A stretch of 64,000 nucleotides of DNA from Klebsiella pneumoniae (lineage in GTDB: Bacteria > Desulfobacterota > Binatia > UBA12015). Positions 1 through 9,048 of the stretch are shown piece after piece. The position numbers and the translations under genes were made by a program. The notes below the pieces were generated by a model that was not told the origin of the DNA, ran no database searches, and worked only from the letters and a program-made list of their open reading frames with translations. The stretch is taken from positions 62,001 to 126,000 of the forward strand of contig CAMBZJ010000007.1 of the NCBI GenBank assembly GCA_945872365.1. The letters are read 5' to 3'. How positions within the stretch are numbered: position 1 is the first letter of the stretch; each line of letters starts with the position of its first letter.

Positions 1-126
1 GGCCGTTTCCCGACCACCGCGAACCCGACCGGCCCGGACATGCTGTGGGAGTTGCCCCCGCGAGACCGCGGCCCCTGCCCGACCGGGTTCTTCGATCCGC
101 CGTCGCCGGCCCGGCCTTCGCCCTGA
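1..126 (+). CDS. C-terminal tail of an unknown protein (partial)
   Basis: Frame 1 is open from the window edge to a TGA at 124-126, giving 41 residues that end in a Pro-rich tail (GFFDPPSPARPSP). Third codon positions are almost all G or C, as in the real genes nearby, so this may be the end of a gene entering from the left. The piece is too short to name a family. It could equally be chance open frame in GC-rich DNA. The stretch 127-376 behind it shows no convincing gene, RNA or promoter. Confidence 0.3.
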   Translation, partial: GRFPTTANPTGPDMLWELPPRDRGPCPTGFFDPPSPARPSP

Positions 127-376
127 TGCCGAGCAGCAGGAGCGCACGCAAATCATCGGTACGCACCTACGGGAGGCGACGCACCAGTGCGTCGATAACT
201 TCCCGGAACCGCTGCGGCGGATCGCGGGTCGGTTCGTTACGAAAGCCGCGCAAACAGGACCGGGCTTGCCGATCGGCGATCGTCCGCCCGGCACGCCCGG
301 TCGCAGGCGTTTTCGAGTCGAGTGCCGGCAGCGCTCGCAAATTGCGCCCCCCATGCCCGCGTGCGACGCTTCAGCG

Positions 377-1768
377 ATGGAGCCGGGCCTCGTGCAAGAC
401 TCGGCCGCAATCCCGGCCGTCGACGCGCGTCGAGCGCGCCACGCGGCCGAACGTGTAGTCGCCCGGTTGCGCGGTGCCGGCCACGAAGCATTGCTCGCCG
501 GGGGGTGCGTGCGCGACCTATTGCTCGGACGCCAGCCGCTCGACTACGACGTCGCGACCTCGGCCCCGGCGGCCGAGGTACAGCGGATCTTTCCGCGCAC
601 CGTCCCGGTCGGTGTGCAGTTCGGGGTCGTGCTCGTGCTCGAGGGGAGCGAGCGCATCGAGGTCGCGACCTTCCGGCGCGACGGACGCTATGCCGACCAC
701 CGCCACCCGGTCGAGGTTCACGTGGCCGACGCACGGGGTGATGCCGAGCGCCGCGACTTCACCGTCAACGGCATGTTCCTCGATCCGGACCGACCCGACC
801 AGCCGATCGACCATGTGGGCGGCCGGGCGGACCTCGAGCGTGGCATCGTCCGCGCGATCGGCGACCCCGTCGCGCGCTTCGACGAGGACCGGCTTCGATT
901 GCTCCGCGCGGTGCGCTTCGCCGCCCGATTCGACTGGGAGATCGAAGCGGAGACGCTCGCCGCGATCATGCGACTCGCGCCGACTATCAACACGATCGCC
1001 TGGGAGCGCATCGGCGACGAGATCGTGAAGATCCTGCTCGAAGGGGGTGCGCGGCGCGGCTTCGAGATGCTCGAGTCGACCGGGCTCCTGGGCGCTGTGC
1101 TGCCCGAGGTGGCCGAGATGCGCCGCGTGGAGCAGTCGCCGGACCATCACCCCGAAGGCGACGTGCTCGCGCACACGCTGCTCTGCCTCGGTCGCATCCA
1201 ACCCGGCCGACATGCCGAGCCCGTCGCACTGGCGCTCCTGCTGCACGACGTCGAGAAGCGCAGCTGCGCCGAGCACCAGCCCGACAGGCGCATCACCTTC
1301 CACGGCCATTGCGCGCGCGGCGCCGCGACCGCCGTGGCGATCGTGCAGCGCCTGCGACGCAGCGGCGACGTGCAGGAACGCGTCGAGTGGCTCGTGCGGC
1401 GCCACCTCGACCATGTCGACGCGCCGCGGATGCGCGTCGCGACCCTCAAGCGCTTCCTCGGCGAAGCCTGGATCGACGACCTCCTCGAAGTCGTCCGCAT
1501 CGACGCCCTGTCGGGGAGCGGCGACCTCTCGGCGTGGGACTTCTGCCGCGACAGCCGGGCGACGATGGTGCCGACCTCGGCGTTGCCCGAGCGGCTGCTG
1601 CGCGGCCGCGACCTACTCGCGCTCGGCTACCGGCCCGGACCGCGGCTCGGAGAGATTCTGGAGCGGGCGTTTGACGCCCAGCTCGAGGGCGACCTCACCA
1701 CGGACGCCGAGGCGCGGCGCTGGGCCGTGGAGCGATTTCCGCCCAGCGCCGAGCCCACCGGCCGATGA
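377..1768 (+). CDS. CCA tRNA nucleotidyltransferase / poly(A) polymerase family protein
   Basis: A 463-aa class II nucleotidyltransferase, which adds CCA to tRNA 3' ends or A tails to RNA. The head domain has the family signature GGCVRDLLLG at 42-51 followed by the metal-binding LDYDVAT (Asp56, Asp58). An RRDFTVNGM motif and an EDRLRLLRAVRFAARF motif of the neck and body follow. The C-terminal half has an HD-type metal site (LLLHDVEK, then FHGHCARGA), as in CCA enzymes with phosphohydrolase activity. The frame is open further upstream; I chose the ATG at 377 because it sits just before the conserved start. Its TGA overlaps the ATG of the ABC ATPase by 4 bases, an unusual coupling. Sequence alone does not separate the CCA-adding from the poly(A) activity. 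Confidence 0.88.
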   Translation: MEPGLVQDSAAIPAVDARRARHAAERVVARLRGAGHEALLAGGCVRDLLLGRQPLDYDVATSAPAAEVQRIFPRTVPVGVQFGVVLVLEGSERIEVATFRRDGRYADHRHPVEVHVADARGDAERRDFTVNGMFLDPDRPDQPIDHVGGRADLERGIVRAIGDPVARFDEDRLRLLRAVRFAARFDWEIEAETLAAIMRLAPTINTIAWERIGDEIVKILLEGGARRGFEMLESTGLLGAVLPEVAEMRRVEQSPDHHPEGDVLAHTLLCLGRIQPGRHAEPVALALLLHDVEKRSCAEHQPDRRITFHGHCARGAATAVAIVQRLRRSGDVQERVEWLVRRHLDHVDAPRMRVATLKRFLGEAWIDDLLEVVRIDALSGSGDLSAWDFCRDSRATMVPTSALPERLLRGRDLLALGYRPGPRLGEILERAFDAQLEGDLTTDAEARRWAVERFPPSAEPTGR

Positions 1769-3384
1769 GCCCGTCGTCGTCGATCGAGGGGGCCCCCGTC
1801 GCGTCCCCGCCCGAGCCGGTCCTGGAAGTCCGCAGCGTGCGCAAGCGCTTCGGTCGCGTGCTCGCGCTCGACGACGTCGACTTCACCGCCTTTCCGGGCG
1901 AGATCCATGCGCTTCTCGGCGAGAACGGTGCCGGCAAGTCGACGCTCATGCAGATCGCCAGCGGTCTCTACGCGCCCGACGCAGGGCGGATGCGTCTCGC
2001 CGGGCGCGATGTGGCATGGCGCTCCGCCGACCAGGCGCGTGCCGCCGGCGTCGCGATGGTGCACCAGCACTTCATGCTCGTGCCGACCCTGACCGTGGCC
2101 GAGAATCTCGCGCTCGCGCGCGGGATGCGCGGCTGGCTGGACCGCGCCGAACTCGACCGCGAGACCCTTGCTTTCGCCCGCGACTTCCGGCTCGCGATCC
2201 CCGACCCATCGCGCCGAATCGACGAGATCTCGGTCGGCGATCGCCAGCGCGTCGAGATCCTCAAGGCGCTGATCGGCGAAGGCATCGGTGCCGACGGTCG
2301 CCTCCATCCGCCCGGTCTCCTCATTCTCGACGAGCCGACCGCGGTGCTCACCCCCGACGAGGTTTCCGCGCTCTTCGAGCTTCTCGAAGGACTCGCCGCG
2401 CGTGGCGCGGCCATCGTCATCGTCACCCACAAGCTGCCCGAGGTCCTGCGGATCGCCGATCGGGTGACGATCCTGCGCGCCGGGCGCGTCATCGCCAGCG
2501 GAGCAGCTGCGGACCAGGACGAGCGGTCGCTCGCCACCGCGATGGTGGGAACGGGCCGCGACCGCGCGCCGGCGGCCTCGGGTCCGAGTGGTGACGCCAT
2601 CGGCGCGCCCCCCCGGGAAGGTGCCCGCCTGCTGCGGATCGAAGGCGTCTCGGCCAGCGACGTGCGCGGCGCGCCGGTTCTCGACGCGGTCTCGCTCGAC
2701 GTCGCCGCCGGCGAACTGGTGGTGATCGCGGGCGTCGAGGGCAACGGACAGGCGGAACTCGTCTCGGTACTCGACGGAACCGCCCGCGACCGCCTGCGCG
2801 ACGTGCGCGGCCGGGTCGAGATCGACGGCCAGCGAATCGAGCGCGCGAGCGATGCCCGCGCGGCGCGGCTCGCGGTGGTGCCCGCCGATCGCGTTCGCGA
2901 CGGCCTGGTCGCCGAGCTTCCGGCCTGGGAAAACCTGCTGCTGGACGTCCGCCGCCTCGCTGCGGCGGCACCGCGCGGCTGGATCCGCCGGCCCGCGGCC
3001 CTGCGCCGAGCGAGCGCGAGCATCGCCGAGTTCGGCGTGCAGCCGGCCGACCCTCTGCGTTCGGCCGGAGCGCTCTCGGGGGGCAACCAGCAGCGCCTCA
3101 TCCTCGCCCGCGAGTTGGGCGACCCGGCACCGCGGGCGATCGTCGCCGCGAATCCGAGTCGCGGTCTCGATCTCGCGGCAACCGCCGCGATCCGTGCCCG
3201 CCTGCGCGCGCTCGCCGCCGCCGGAGCCGCCGTTCTCGTCCTCTCCTCGGATCTCGACGAGGTGGAGGAACTCGCGGGCACGGTCGCAGTCCTGTTCCGG
3301 GGGCGCCTGCTGCGCCCCGCCTCCGCGACACCGGATCGGGCGGAGATCGGACGCCTCATGGCGGGCAGCGGGGTCGCTACGTGA
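1765..3384 (+). CDS. ABC importer ATP-binding protein, double NBD (nucleoside/simple-sugar type)
   Basis: A 539-aa fusion of two ABC ATPase domains, the form used by importers of nucleosides and simple sugars (YufO/NupO and RbsA relatives). The first domain has Walker A GENGAGKST at 52-60, signature SVGDRQRVEI and Walker B LLILDEPTAVLTPDE. The second has a degenerate P-loop (GVEGNGQAEL), a good signature LSGGNQQRLI and Walker-B-like AIVAANPSRGLD in which the usual Asp-Glu is Ala-Asn. The second site is therefore probably catalytically weak, as is common in this family. It starts inside the stop of the nucleotidyltransferase gene and its own TGA overlaps the GTG of the first permease. It acts at the inner face of the cytoplasmic membrane. 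The substrate is not readable from the sequence. Confidence 0.9.
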   Translation: MSPSSSIEGAPVASPPEPVLEVRSVRKRFGRVLALDDVDFTAFPGEIHALLGENGAGKSTLMQIASGLYAPDAGRMRLAGRDVAWRSADQARAAGVAMVHQHFMLVPTLTVAENLALARGMRGWLDRAELDRETLAFARDFRLAIPDPSRRIDEISVGDRQRVEILKALIGEGIGADGRLHPPGLLILDEPTAVLTPDEVSALFELLEGLAARGAAIVIVTHKLPEVLRIADRVTILRAGRVIASGAAADQDERSLATAMVGTGRDRAPAASGPSGDAIGAPPREGARLLRIEGVSASDVRGAPVLDAVSLDVAAGELVVIAGVEGNGQAELVSVLDGTARDRLRDVRGRVEIDGQRIERASDARAARLAVVPADRVRDGLVAELPAWENLLLDVRRLAAAAPRGWIRRPAALRRASASIAEFGVQPADPLRSAGALSGGNQQRLILARELGDPAPRAIVAANPSRGLDLAATAAIRARLRALAAAGAAVLVLSSDLDEVEELAGTVAVLFRGRLLRPASATPDRAEIGRLMAGSGVAT

Positions 3385-4505
3385 ACCGCGCCCTCCCGCT
3401 GCTCGCCCGCATCGCCCCCGCCCTGCTCGCTGTCGCGACGGCGCTCGGACTCGCGGCCCTCGTCGCCGGCTTCGGCGGTCGCGACCCGGGACGCGCGGTC
3501 GAGGCCCTGCTGCGAGGCAGCCTCGGCTCCGCTGAGAACGTCGCCGACACGATCGTGCGGGCGATGCCGCTGCTGTTCACCGGAATCGCGGTGATGCTCG
3601 CGTTCCGCAGCGGCATCTTCAACATCGGCGCGGAAGGCCAGTTCCTGGTCGGAGCGCTGGCGGCGGCGACCGTCGCTACGCGCCTCGGCCCGTTTCCCGG
3701 CCAGGCACTCGCGGCCCTGATCGCCGGCGTGCTTGCCGGAGCGGCATGGGCGGCGGTGCCCGCGCTGTTCCGCATCCGGCGCGGCGTGAGCGAAGTCATC
3801 ACGACGATCCTGCTCAACTTCGTGGCTCTCTACCTCGTGTCCTTCGCGGTGAACGGGCCCCTCCAGGAGCAGAGCCGCACCTACCCGCAGTCCGACCCGT
3901 TGCCGGCCGTGGCCGAACTGTGGCGGCTCGCGCCGGCAACCGACGACCGGCTCCACGCGGGAATCCCGCTCGCACTGGCGCTGGCCGTCGCGACCGGGGC
4001 GCTGCTCTCGCGGACCAGCCTCGGGCTGCGCCTGCGCGCAGCCGGCTTGAACGCCGACGCCGCGCGCGTCGCGGGCTTCCCGGTGGTCCGCGACCTGGCG
4101 CTCGCGTTCGCGCTCTCCGGGGCGATCGCCGGACTCGGTGGCGCGGTCGAACTCACGGGCGTGACGCATCGCCTGTTCGAGAAGTTCTCGCCAGGATACG
4201 GCTACACGGCGATCGCCGTGGCGCTGCTCGGTGGCCTGCGCGTGCCGGGTGTCGTCGCGGCTGCGCTCTTCTTCGCCGCACTCGGGGCGGGCGCCAACCT
4301 GATGGAGCGATCCGCCGGCGTCTCCGCGGTGCTCGCCGTGGCGGTGCAGGGGGCGACGCTGCTCGCGGTCGCGGTCATGGGCGCTCCGGCACTCGCGCGC
4401 TGGTTCGACCGATCCGCGGAAGCGACGGAACCGACGATTCCGTCGGCATCGTCGGTAGGCGCGACCGCCCCTCCCCCGGTGCCGACCACCGAGGCCCGCG
4501 GATGA
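3381..4505 (+). CDS. ABC importer permease, first subunit (YufP/NupP-like)
   Basis: A 374-aa polytopic membrane protein of the branched-chain/nucleoside permease superfamily. An N-terminal membrane helix (ALLAVATALGLAALVAG) is followed by the family hallmark FRSGIFNIGAEGQFLVG near residue 75 and RRGVSEVITTILLNF near 135. The last 35 residues are a Pro/Ser/Thr-rich cytoplasmic tail. Translation begins at a GTG that overlaps the ATPase stop (GTGA), and the stop overlaps the ATG of the second permease. This makes a tightly coupled three-gene transporter. No substrate-binding protein gene is beside it. Confidence 0.88.
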   Translation: MNRALPLLARIAPALLAVATALGLAALVAGFGGRDPGRAVEALLRGSLGSAENVADTIVRAMPLLFTGIAVMLAFRSGIFNIGAEGQFLVGALAAATVATRLGPFPGQALAALIAGVLAGAAWAAVPALFRIRRGVSEVITTILLNFVALYLVSFAVNGPLQEQSRTYPQSDPLPAVAELWRLAPATDDRLHAGIPLALALAVATGALLSRTSLGLRLRAAGLNADAARVAGFPVVRDLALAFALSGAIAGLGGAVELTGVTHRLFEKFSPGYGYTAIAVALLGGLRVPGVVAAALFFAALGAGANLMERSAGVSAVLAVAVQGATLLAVAVMGAPALARWFDRSAEATEPTIPSASSVGATAPPPVPTTEARG

Positions 4506-5413
4506 TCACCGACTTTCTCGCAAGCGGTCTCGCGCTCAGCACCCCGATCCTGCTCGCCGCTCTCGGCGAGCTGCTGGTGGAGCGCGCAGGCGTCCTGAAC
4601 ATCGGGCTCGAGGGCGTGATGCTCTGCGGTGCATTCGCCGCGGCCGTCGCCGCGCCCTCGGCCGGCGGCAGCGTGGCCGGCGTGGCGGCCTCGGCCCTCG
4701 CGGGGCTTGCCGTAGCACTGGTGTTCGGGGCGGTCGTCGTACGACTGGGCGCCGACCAGATCATTGTCGGAACCGCGATCAACCTGCTCGCACTCGGCGG
4801 TACCGGGGCGCTCTACCGCGCGGTCTACGGCGAGACCGGGACCTCGCTCGTGCTGCCGACCCTGCCGAGGCTGCGCGTGCCCCTGCTCGCGGACATCCCC
4901 TTCGCAGGGCCGATCTTCTTCGACCAGCATGCGCTGGTCTTCCTCGGCCTGTGGCTCGTGCCGCTGCTCTCGCTCTTCCTCGGTCGCACCGGGCTCGGGT
5001 TGCGACTGCGCTCGCTCGGCGACCATCCGCGGGCGGCGGCGAGCCTCGGCCTCCCGGTCCAGCGCGACCGCGTCGTCGTGATCGCCCTCGCCGGGATCCT
5101 GGCCGGACTCGCCGGCGCGGCGCTCGCTCTGTCGAGTGCCGGCACCTTCGTCGAGGGCGTCACCGCGGGGCGCGGTTTCGTCGCGCTCGCGGTGGTCGTC
5201 TTCGGGCGCTGGTCGCCGTGGGGGGTGCTCCTGGGTTCGCTGCTCTTCGGGGTGGCGAGCGCGCTTCAGTTCCAGTTCCAGGCGACGGCGATCCGGATCC
5301 CCTACCAGGTCTTCCTCATGCTTCCGTACCTGCTGACGCTGGCCGCGCTCCTGCTGCCCGCCGGCGTGGCGCGGGCACCGCTCGCACTCGGCGCGCGCTA
5401 CGAGCGCGATTGA
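4502..5413 (+). CDS. ABC importer permease, second subunit (YufQ/NupQ-like)
   Basis: A 303-aa membrane permease, the partner of the preceding one. The diagnostic segment GELLVERAGVLNIGLEGVMLCGAF lies near residues 20-43, and GADQIIVGTAINLLALGGTG around 82-100. About eight to nine hydrophobic segments follow, ending in LLTLAALLLPAG. The ATG at 4502 overlaps the previous TGA. The true start is set by this overlap, because the frame is open far upstream through the first permease gene. With the double ATPase it forms the membrane core of an importer for a nucleoside-like or sugar-like solute. Confidence 0.88.
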   Translation: MITDFLASGLALSTPILLAALGELLVERAGVLNIGLEGVMLCGAFAAAVAAPSAGGSVAGVAASALAGLAVALVFGAVVVRLGADQIIVGTAINLLALGGTGALYRAVYGETGTSLVLPTLPRLRVPLLADIPFAGPIFFDQHALVFLGLWLVPLLSLFLGRTGLGLRLRSLGDHPRAAASLGLPVQRDRVVVIALAGILAGLAGAALALSSAGTFVEGVTAGRGFVALAVVVFGRWSPWGVLLGSLLFGVASALQFQFQATAIRIPYQVFLMLPYLLTLAALLLPAGVARAPLALGARYERD

Positions 5414-5443
5414 TCGAACGTCCGGCCCGTTACCGGAGTGCGC

Positions 5444-5779
5444 TCAGGGGCGCGGGGCCGAGGGCTCTTCGGGATCGATCGCGTCGGGGGAAGCGCGCCG
5501 GCTCCAGAAGGTTCCCTTGGCGAGGTACCAGACGAAGGCCCCGGCGGCCGCATACATGAGGACGCCCTCGACGAGGCCGAGTCCGCCGCCGAGGATCATC
5601 ACGGTCACGACCATGACGGTCGAGATGACCGCCACGACCTTCTCGATGCGCGTCTCGCGATCACGCTCCGCAGCGACGTACGCCGCCACCTCGGCACCGC
5701 AGGCCGGGCAGCGTCCGGCGGGCTTGCGGACGAGCGGCTTGCCGCAGCCCGGGCAGGGCGGATGACTCACGATCGGCAC
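5444..5779 (-). CDS. Small zinc-ribbon membrane protein
   Basis: A 111-aa protein starting at GTG 5779. The N terminus is a zinc ribbon with two CxxC pairs (CPGCGKPL and CPACGAEV, residues 9-30). A charged linker and two hydrophobic segments follow (about 50-68 and 72-88, with a glycine-rich ILGGGLGLVEG turn), then a polar acidic tail. It is probably an inner-membrane protein with a cytoplasmic metal ribbon; I recognise no specific family. It is the last minus-strand gene behind the isc cluster, 86 bases after the preceding gene, and could be on the same transcript. It converges with the ABC operon. Confidence 0.65.
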   Translation of the reverse strand: MPIVSHPPCPGCGKPLVRKPAGRCPACGAEVAAYVAAERDRETRIEKVVAVISTVMVVTVMILGGGLGLVEGVLMYAAAGAFVWYLAKGTFWSRRASPDAIDPEEPSAPRP

Positions 5780-5865
5780 GTTCTCGATTCATCCTGATCG
5801 CGGACACCGGCGCAAGGCCCCCAGCGCGCCGCACCGCGCCACACCGAAGGCGGGTGCGGGCGGCT

Positions 5866-6285
5866 TCAGCCGTAGCGACGCATCGGCTCGGGCTCCTCGA
5901 CCGTGGCTTCGGCAGGGGCGGCGGGCCGCTTTTCGCCCGCCTTGGTCTCCAGCCAGCGCATCACCCCGCCACGCAGGAAGTCGGCGTCGATGTCGAGTGC
6001 TGCGCATACGGTCGTGAACGAAAACAGGGCCACATCGTGCCGCGCCCGGAGCCAGGCGAGGGCGTCGAGAAACGACTCGCGGCCCTCGGTTTCGGAGGCG
6101 TGGATGTTCTTCTGGAGGGTTTCAATACCCTCCTGGAGGACGGCCGCCATCAGTCGTCGCTCGCCGCTGGTCCTCGACGGGCCGCGCAGGGTCCCGAAGA
6201 ATTGCTCGGGAAGCATGTGGTCCGGCTCGAGACCGTCCACGCCACGTTCCTCGGAAGGGAGAATCGGCTGTTCCATGCTTGCCAT
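5866..6285 (-). CDS. Hypothetical protein at the end of the isc cluster
   Basis: A 139-aa soluble protein that I cannot assign. It is predicted largely helical. The core (residues 45-115) has a regular pattern, VLQEGIETLQKNIHAS then ESFLDALAWLRARHDVALFSFTTVCAALDIDADFLRGG, which resembles a small DNA-binding or adaptor fold, but I see no catalytic motif. The only cysteine is in FTTVCAAL. It follows the Rrf2 regulator by 96 bases on the same strand, so it may be co-transcribed with the iron-sulfur genes or have its own promoter in that gap. ATG 6285 was used; a second ATG lies three codons on. Confidence 0.65.
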   Translation of the reverse strand: MASMEQPILPSEERGVDGLEPDHMLPEQFFGTLRGPSRTSGERRLMAAVLQEGIETLQKNIHASETEGRESFLDALAWLRARHDVALFSFTTVCAALDIDADFLRGGVMRWLETKAGEKRPAAPAEATVEEPEPMRRYG

Positions 6286-6381
6286 AGACGCATCACGATT
6301 CCGGCTATTCGAAGCCGTTGCTTCGGTCTTCGAAAAACGCTCCCGCCGTCGGGCGGATCCGGTCGGCCGGTCAGGGCCGGG

Positions 6382-6858
6382 TCAGCCGGCCTGACCGCGC
6401 TCCGTGCCCAGACCGTGGGAGGTGCCCGGTCGCCCGGCCACGGTGCCCGACGGCGGCTGGAGGTCGGAGAGACGGGTCGCCGCGAAGAGTTCGATCAGGC
6501 GGCGCTGGCCCTCGGCCCAGACGTGCTGCATGCCGCAGGTCGGGCTCACCGAGCAGAGGTTCGGACCACCGGTGCAGACGTTGAGGGCGATCGGACCCTC
6601 AACGGCCTCCATCACCTGCTTGAACGAAATCTCCCCCGGGTCGCGCGTGAGCGCGTAGCCGCCGTGCGCCCCGCGGCGCGAGACCGCGACGCCGGCGTGG
6701 ATCAGGTCCTGGAGGATCTTCTCGAGGAACTTCTTGGGGATCGCCTCCGAGGCGGAGATGTCGGCCACCGAGGCGGCCTGACCCGGCGGCCTCTGCGCGA
6801 GGTGGATCGCGGCGCGCAGCGCATAGTCGACCCTTCTGCTCACCTGCATCAACGACAT
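6382..6858 (-). CDS. Rrf2-family (IscR-like) transcriptional regulator
   Basis: A 158-aa Rrf2 regulator, probably an iron-sulfur or redox sensor. The winged-helix part has SRRVDYALRAAIHLAQ (7-22), SVADISASEAIPKKFLEKIL (30-49) and the wing RRGAHGGYAL (61-70). The ligand loop carries three cysteines, Cys95, Cys102 and Cys108 (C-x6-C-x5-C), close to the three-Cys pattern of IscR. It is placed after fdx (28-base gap) at the distal end of the isc operon, whereas IscR is usually encoded first. A GAGGTG ribosome site precedes ATG 6858. It is likely to regulate the isc promoter in front of iscS, where an IscR-box-like dyad is visible. That link is inference. Confidence 0.88.
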   Translation of the reverse strand: MSLMQVSRRVDYALRAAIHLAQRPPGQAASVADISASEAIPKKFLEKILQDLIHAGVAVSRRGAHGGYALTRDPGEISFKQVMEAVEGPIALNVCTGGPNLCSVSPTCGMQHVWAEGQRRLIELFAATRLSDLQPPSGTVAGRPGTSHGLGTERGQAG

Positions 6859-6886
6859 CGCGACACCTCGCTAGGGTTCGGCACGC

Positions 6887-7210
6887 TCAGAACTCCGGGA
6901 TCTCGACGGTCACGTCGCCCTGCACGACGGCCTGACACCCGAGGCGCGAGGTTGGCGTGAGTCCGGGTGCCATGTCCAGCCGGTCCTCCTCGTCCTCTTC
7001 CATCGCCGAGAGGTTCTCGGCCCCGGCGCGGACGATCACGTGGCAGGTGGTGCAGGCGCAGTGCCCGCCGCAGTTGTGGTCGAGATCGATGCCGTGCTGC
7101 AGCGCCACGTCGAGGATCGATCCCGGCTTGCCGTCGTCCCCGTAGGGCAGGTCGGCCGGATCGACCTCGACCGTCAGGTTCGCCGGCAGGAAGGTCACCT
7201 TGTGCTTCAC
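6887..7210 (-). CDS. fdx: [2Fe-2S] ferredoxin of the Isc system
   Basis: A 107-aa adrenodoxin-type ferredoxin that delivers electrons for cluster assembly on IscU. The four ligands are Cys47, Cys53, Cys56 and Cys92, in the Isc-ferredoxin pattern C-x5-C-x2-C then a distal Cys in SRLGC. An acidic patch (AMEEDEEDRLDMAPG) for partner docking lies between them. Translation starts at GTG 7210, which overlaps the hscA stop (GTGA), so the two are coupled. The length is normal for the family, and the C terminus VTVEIPEF is typical. Confidence 0.93.
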   Translation of the reverse strand: MKHKVTFLPANLTVEVDPADLPYGDDGKPGSILDVALQHGIDLDHNCGGHCACTTCHVIVRAGAENLSAMEEDEEDRLDMAPGLTPTSRLGCQAVVQGDVTVEIPEF

Positions 7211-9042
7211 GGCGCGAGGTCCTCCACTCGCTTCGACGTCAGCGCACGCTGGATCGAGGCGTCCATGATGCGCTGAGCGAATGGTGTCCCCGCCGTGTTG
7301 AGCGCGTCGATCTTGTCGCGGATGAGGTTGTGGTCGTCGCCGGTGCAGGCGAGGCGCAGCTCGGCGGCTGCGGCCTCGATCGCGCCCCGCTCCTCCGCCA
7401 TGAGCAGTTCGCGGTGGAGTCCCGACGCCTTGTCGGTCGCGTGGAGGATCGACTCGGCCTCGGTCCGCGCCTCGATCAGCTGGCGCAGCGCGAAGTCCTC
7501 CTCGGCGAGGTCGAAGGACTCCTCGATCATCGCTTCGACCTGTTCGTCGGTGAGGCCGAAGCTCGGCTTCACCTCGATCGACTGCTCGGTGTTGGTCCGC
7601 ACGTCTCGCGCGGAAATCGAGAGGATGCCGTTCGCGTCGATGAGGAAGGTCACCTCGATGCGCGGTATGCCCGCCACGGCCGGCGCGATCGGGATGCGGA
7701 AGCGGGCGAGGCTGCGGCAGTCGCTGGCGAGTTCGCGCTCGCCCTGCAGGACGTGCAGCTCGACGTGTGTCTGGTCATCGACAGCGGTGGTGAACTGCTC
7801 GCGCGAGGCCGCCGGGATCGTCGTGTTGCGATCGATGAGCCGGGTGAAGACCCCGCCCATCGTCTCGATGCCCAGTGAGAGCGGCGCGACGTCGAGCAGC
7901 AGCATGTCGGTCGAGCTGCCAGAGAGGATTGCCGCTTGGACCGCAGCCCCCATGGCCACCACCCCGTCGGGGTCGATCCCGTGCAGGGGCTCCCGTCCGA
8001 AGGCCTCGGCGACGCGGCGCCGGACGGCGGGGATGCGGGTCGCGCCGCCGACCAGCACCACCCGGTCGACGTCGGCCGCCTCGAGGTTTGCGTCGCGCAG
8101 CGCCCGTCGGCAGCAGTCGATCGTCCGGTCGACGAGGTCCGCGGTCGCGGCGTCCATCGAAGCCCGGTCGATCTCGGCGATGCGGGTACCGTCCGGCAGC
8201 GGCAGTTCGACCCGCGCGACGTCGCTCTCGGTGAGCATTCGCTTGGCGCGCTCGGCGCCCTCGAGCAGCGTCGCGATCGCCTCGGGAGACGAGGCCTGGT
8301 CGGCGGTGAGCCCGAGGCGCTCGACGAAGAGAGCCGCGATGCGCCGATCGAAGTCGTCGCCGCCGAGCCGGGTGTCGCCGCCCGTCGAGATCACCTCGGA
8401 GAGGCCCTCGCGCAGGCGCAGGATCGAGACGTCGAAGGTGCCGCCGCCAAGGTCGTAGACCGCGATCGTGACCTCGTCCTCCTTGTCGAGCCGGTAGGCG
8501 AGGGCGGCCGCGGTCGGCTCGTTCACCAGGCGGAGCACGTCGAGTCCTGCGAGGCGGCCGGCGTCGCGGGTCGCCTGCCGCTGGCTGTCGTTGAAATAGG
8601 CGGGAACGGTGACGACGGCTCGCGAGACCTCCTCGCCGAGGGTGTGCTCGGCGCGGCGTTTGAGTTCGCGCAGGATCAGCGAGGAAACCTCGACCGGCGT
8701 GATCTCGGCGCGCGCCGGGGAGTCGCCTTCCGACTCGAGGACGATCGCGAGGCGCTTGGGATCCTCGGCGAAGCGGTACCTCTCGCGGTCGGCCGCATCG
8801 AGATGGTCGCCGCCGAGTCCCATGAAGCGTTTCACGGAGAGGATGCCGCTGCGCGGATGGAGCGATGCGCGGCGCCGCGCACCGGCACCGACGAGGAAGG
8901 AGCCGTCGGGGAGCAGGGACACCGCGGACGGAAGCAGTGGCGCACCGGAAGCGGCATCCGGGATGATCTGGGGTCGATCGTCGCGCATGACGGCAACCAG
9001 GCTGTTGGTCGTCCCGAGGTCGATTCCGACGATGAAGGGCAT
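7207..9042 (-). CDS. hscA: Fe-S assembly chaperone HscA (DnaK family)
   Basis: A 611-aa Hsp70-type ATPase specialised for handing clusters from IscU to acceptor proteins. The N-terminal nucleotide-binding domain begins GIDLGTTNSLVAVMRD, with the phosphate loop AVYDLGGGTFDVSILRL and the adenosine motif VVLVGGATRIPAVRR. The beta-sandwich substrate domain contains DVAPLSLGIETMGG and ISARDVRTNTEQS. The helical lid is shorter and less charged than in DnaK, as usual for HscA. Its position, 6 bases after hscB and overlapping fdx, fixes the identity as HscA rather than DnaK. Its expected client is the LPPVK motif, which is present in IscU here. Confidence 0.95.
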   Translation of the reverse strand: MPFIVGIDLGTTNSLVAVMRDDRPQIIPDAASGAPLLPSAVSLLPDGSFLVGAGARRRASLHPRSGILSVKRFMGLGGDHLDAADRERYRFAEDPKRLAIVLESEGDSPARAEITPVEVSSLILRELKRRAEHTLGEEVSRAVVTVPAYFNDSQRQATRDAGRLAGLDVLRLVNEPTAAALAYRLDKEDEVTIAVYDLGGGTFDVSILRLREGLSEVISTGGDTRLGGDDFDRRIAALFVERLGLTADQASSPEAIATLLEGAERAKRMLTESDVARVELPLPDGTRIAEIDRASMDAATADLVDRTIDCCRRALRDANLEAADVDRVVLVGGATRIPAVRRRVAEAFGREPLHGIDPDGVVAMGAAVQAAILSGSSTDMLLLDVAPLSLGIETMGGVFTRLIDRNTTIPAASREQFTTAVDDQTHVELHVLQGERELASDCRSLARFRIPIAPAVAGIPRIEVTFLIDANGILSISARDVRTNTEQSIEVKPSFGLTDEQVEAMIEESFDLAEEDFALRQLIEARTEAESILHATDKASGLHRELLMAEERGAIEAAAAELRLACTGDDHNLIRDKIDALNTAGTPFAQRIMDASIQRALTSKRVEDLAP

Positions 9043-9048
9043 GGCCGA

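Noticed and set aside
1968-4169. A 733-codon minus-strand open frame opposite the ABC importer genes
   Set aside because: Arg/Ala/Ser-rich composition without motifs, while the plus strand encodes recognisable ABC proteins with overlaps.
5421-5437. Hairpin TCCGG/CCGGA between the ABC operon and the zinc-ribbon gene
   Set aside because: Five base pairs only and no T-run; too weak to call a terminator.
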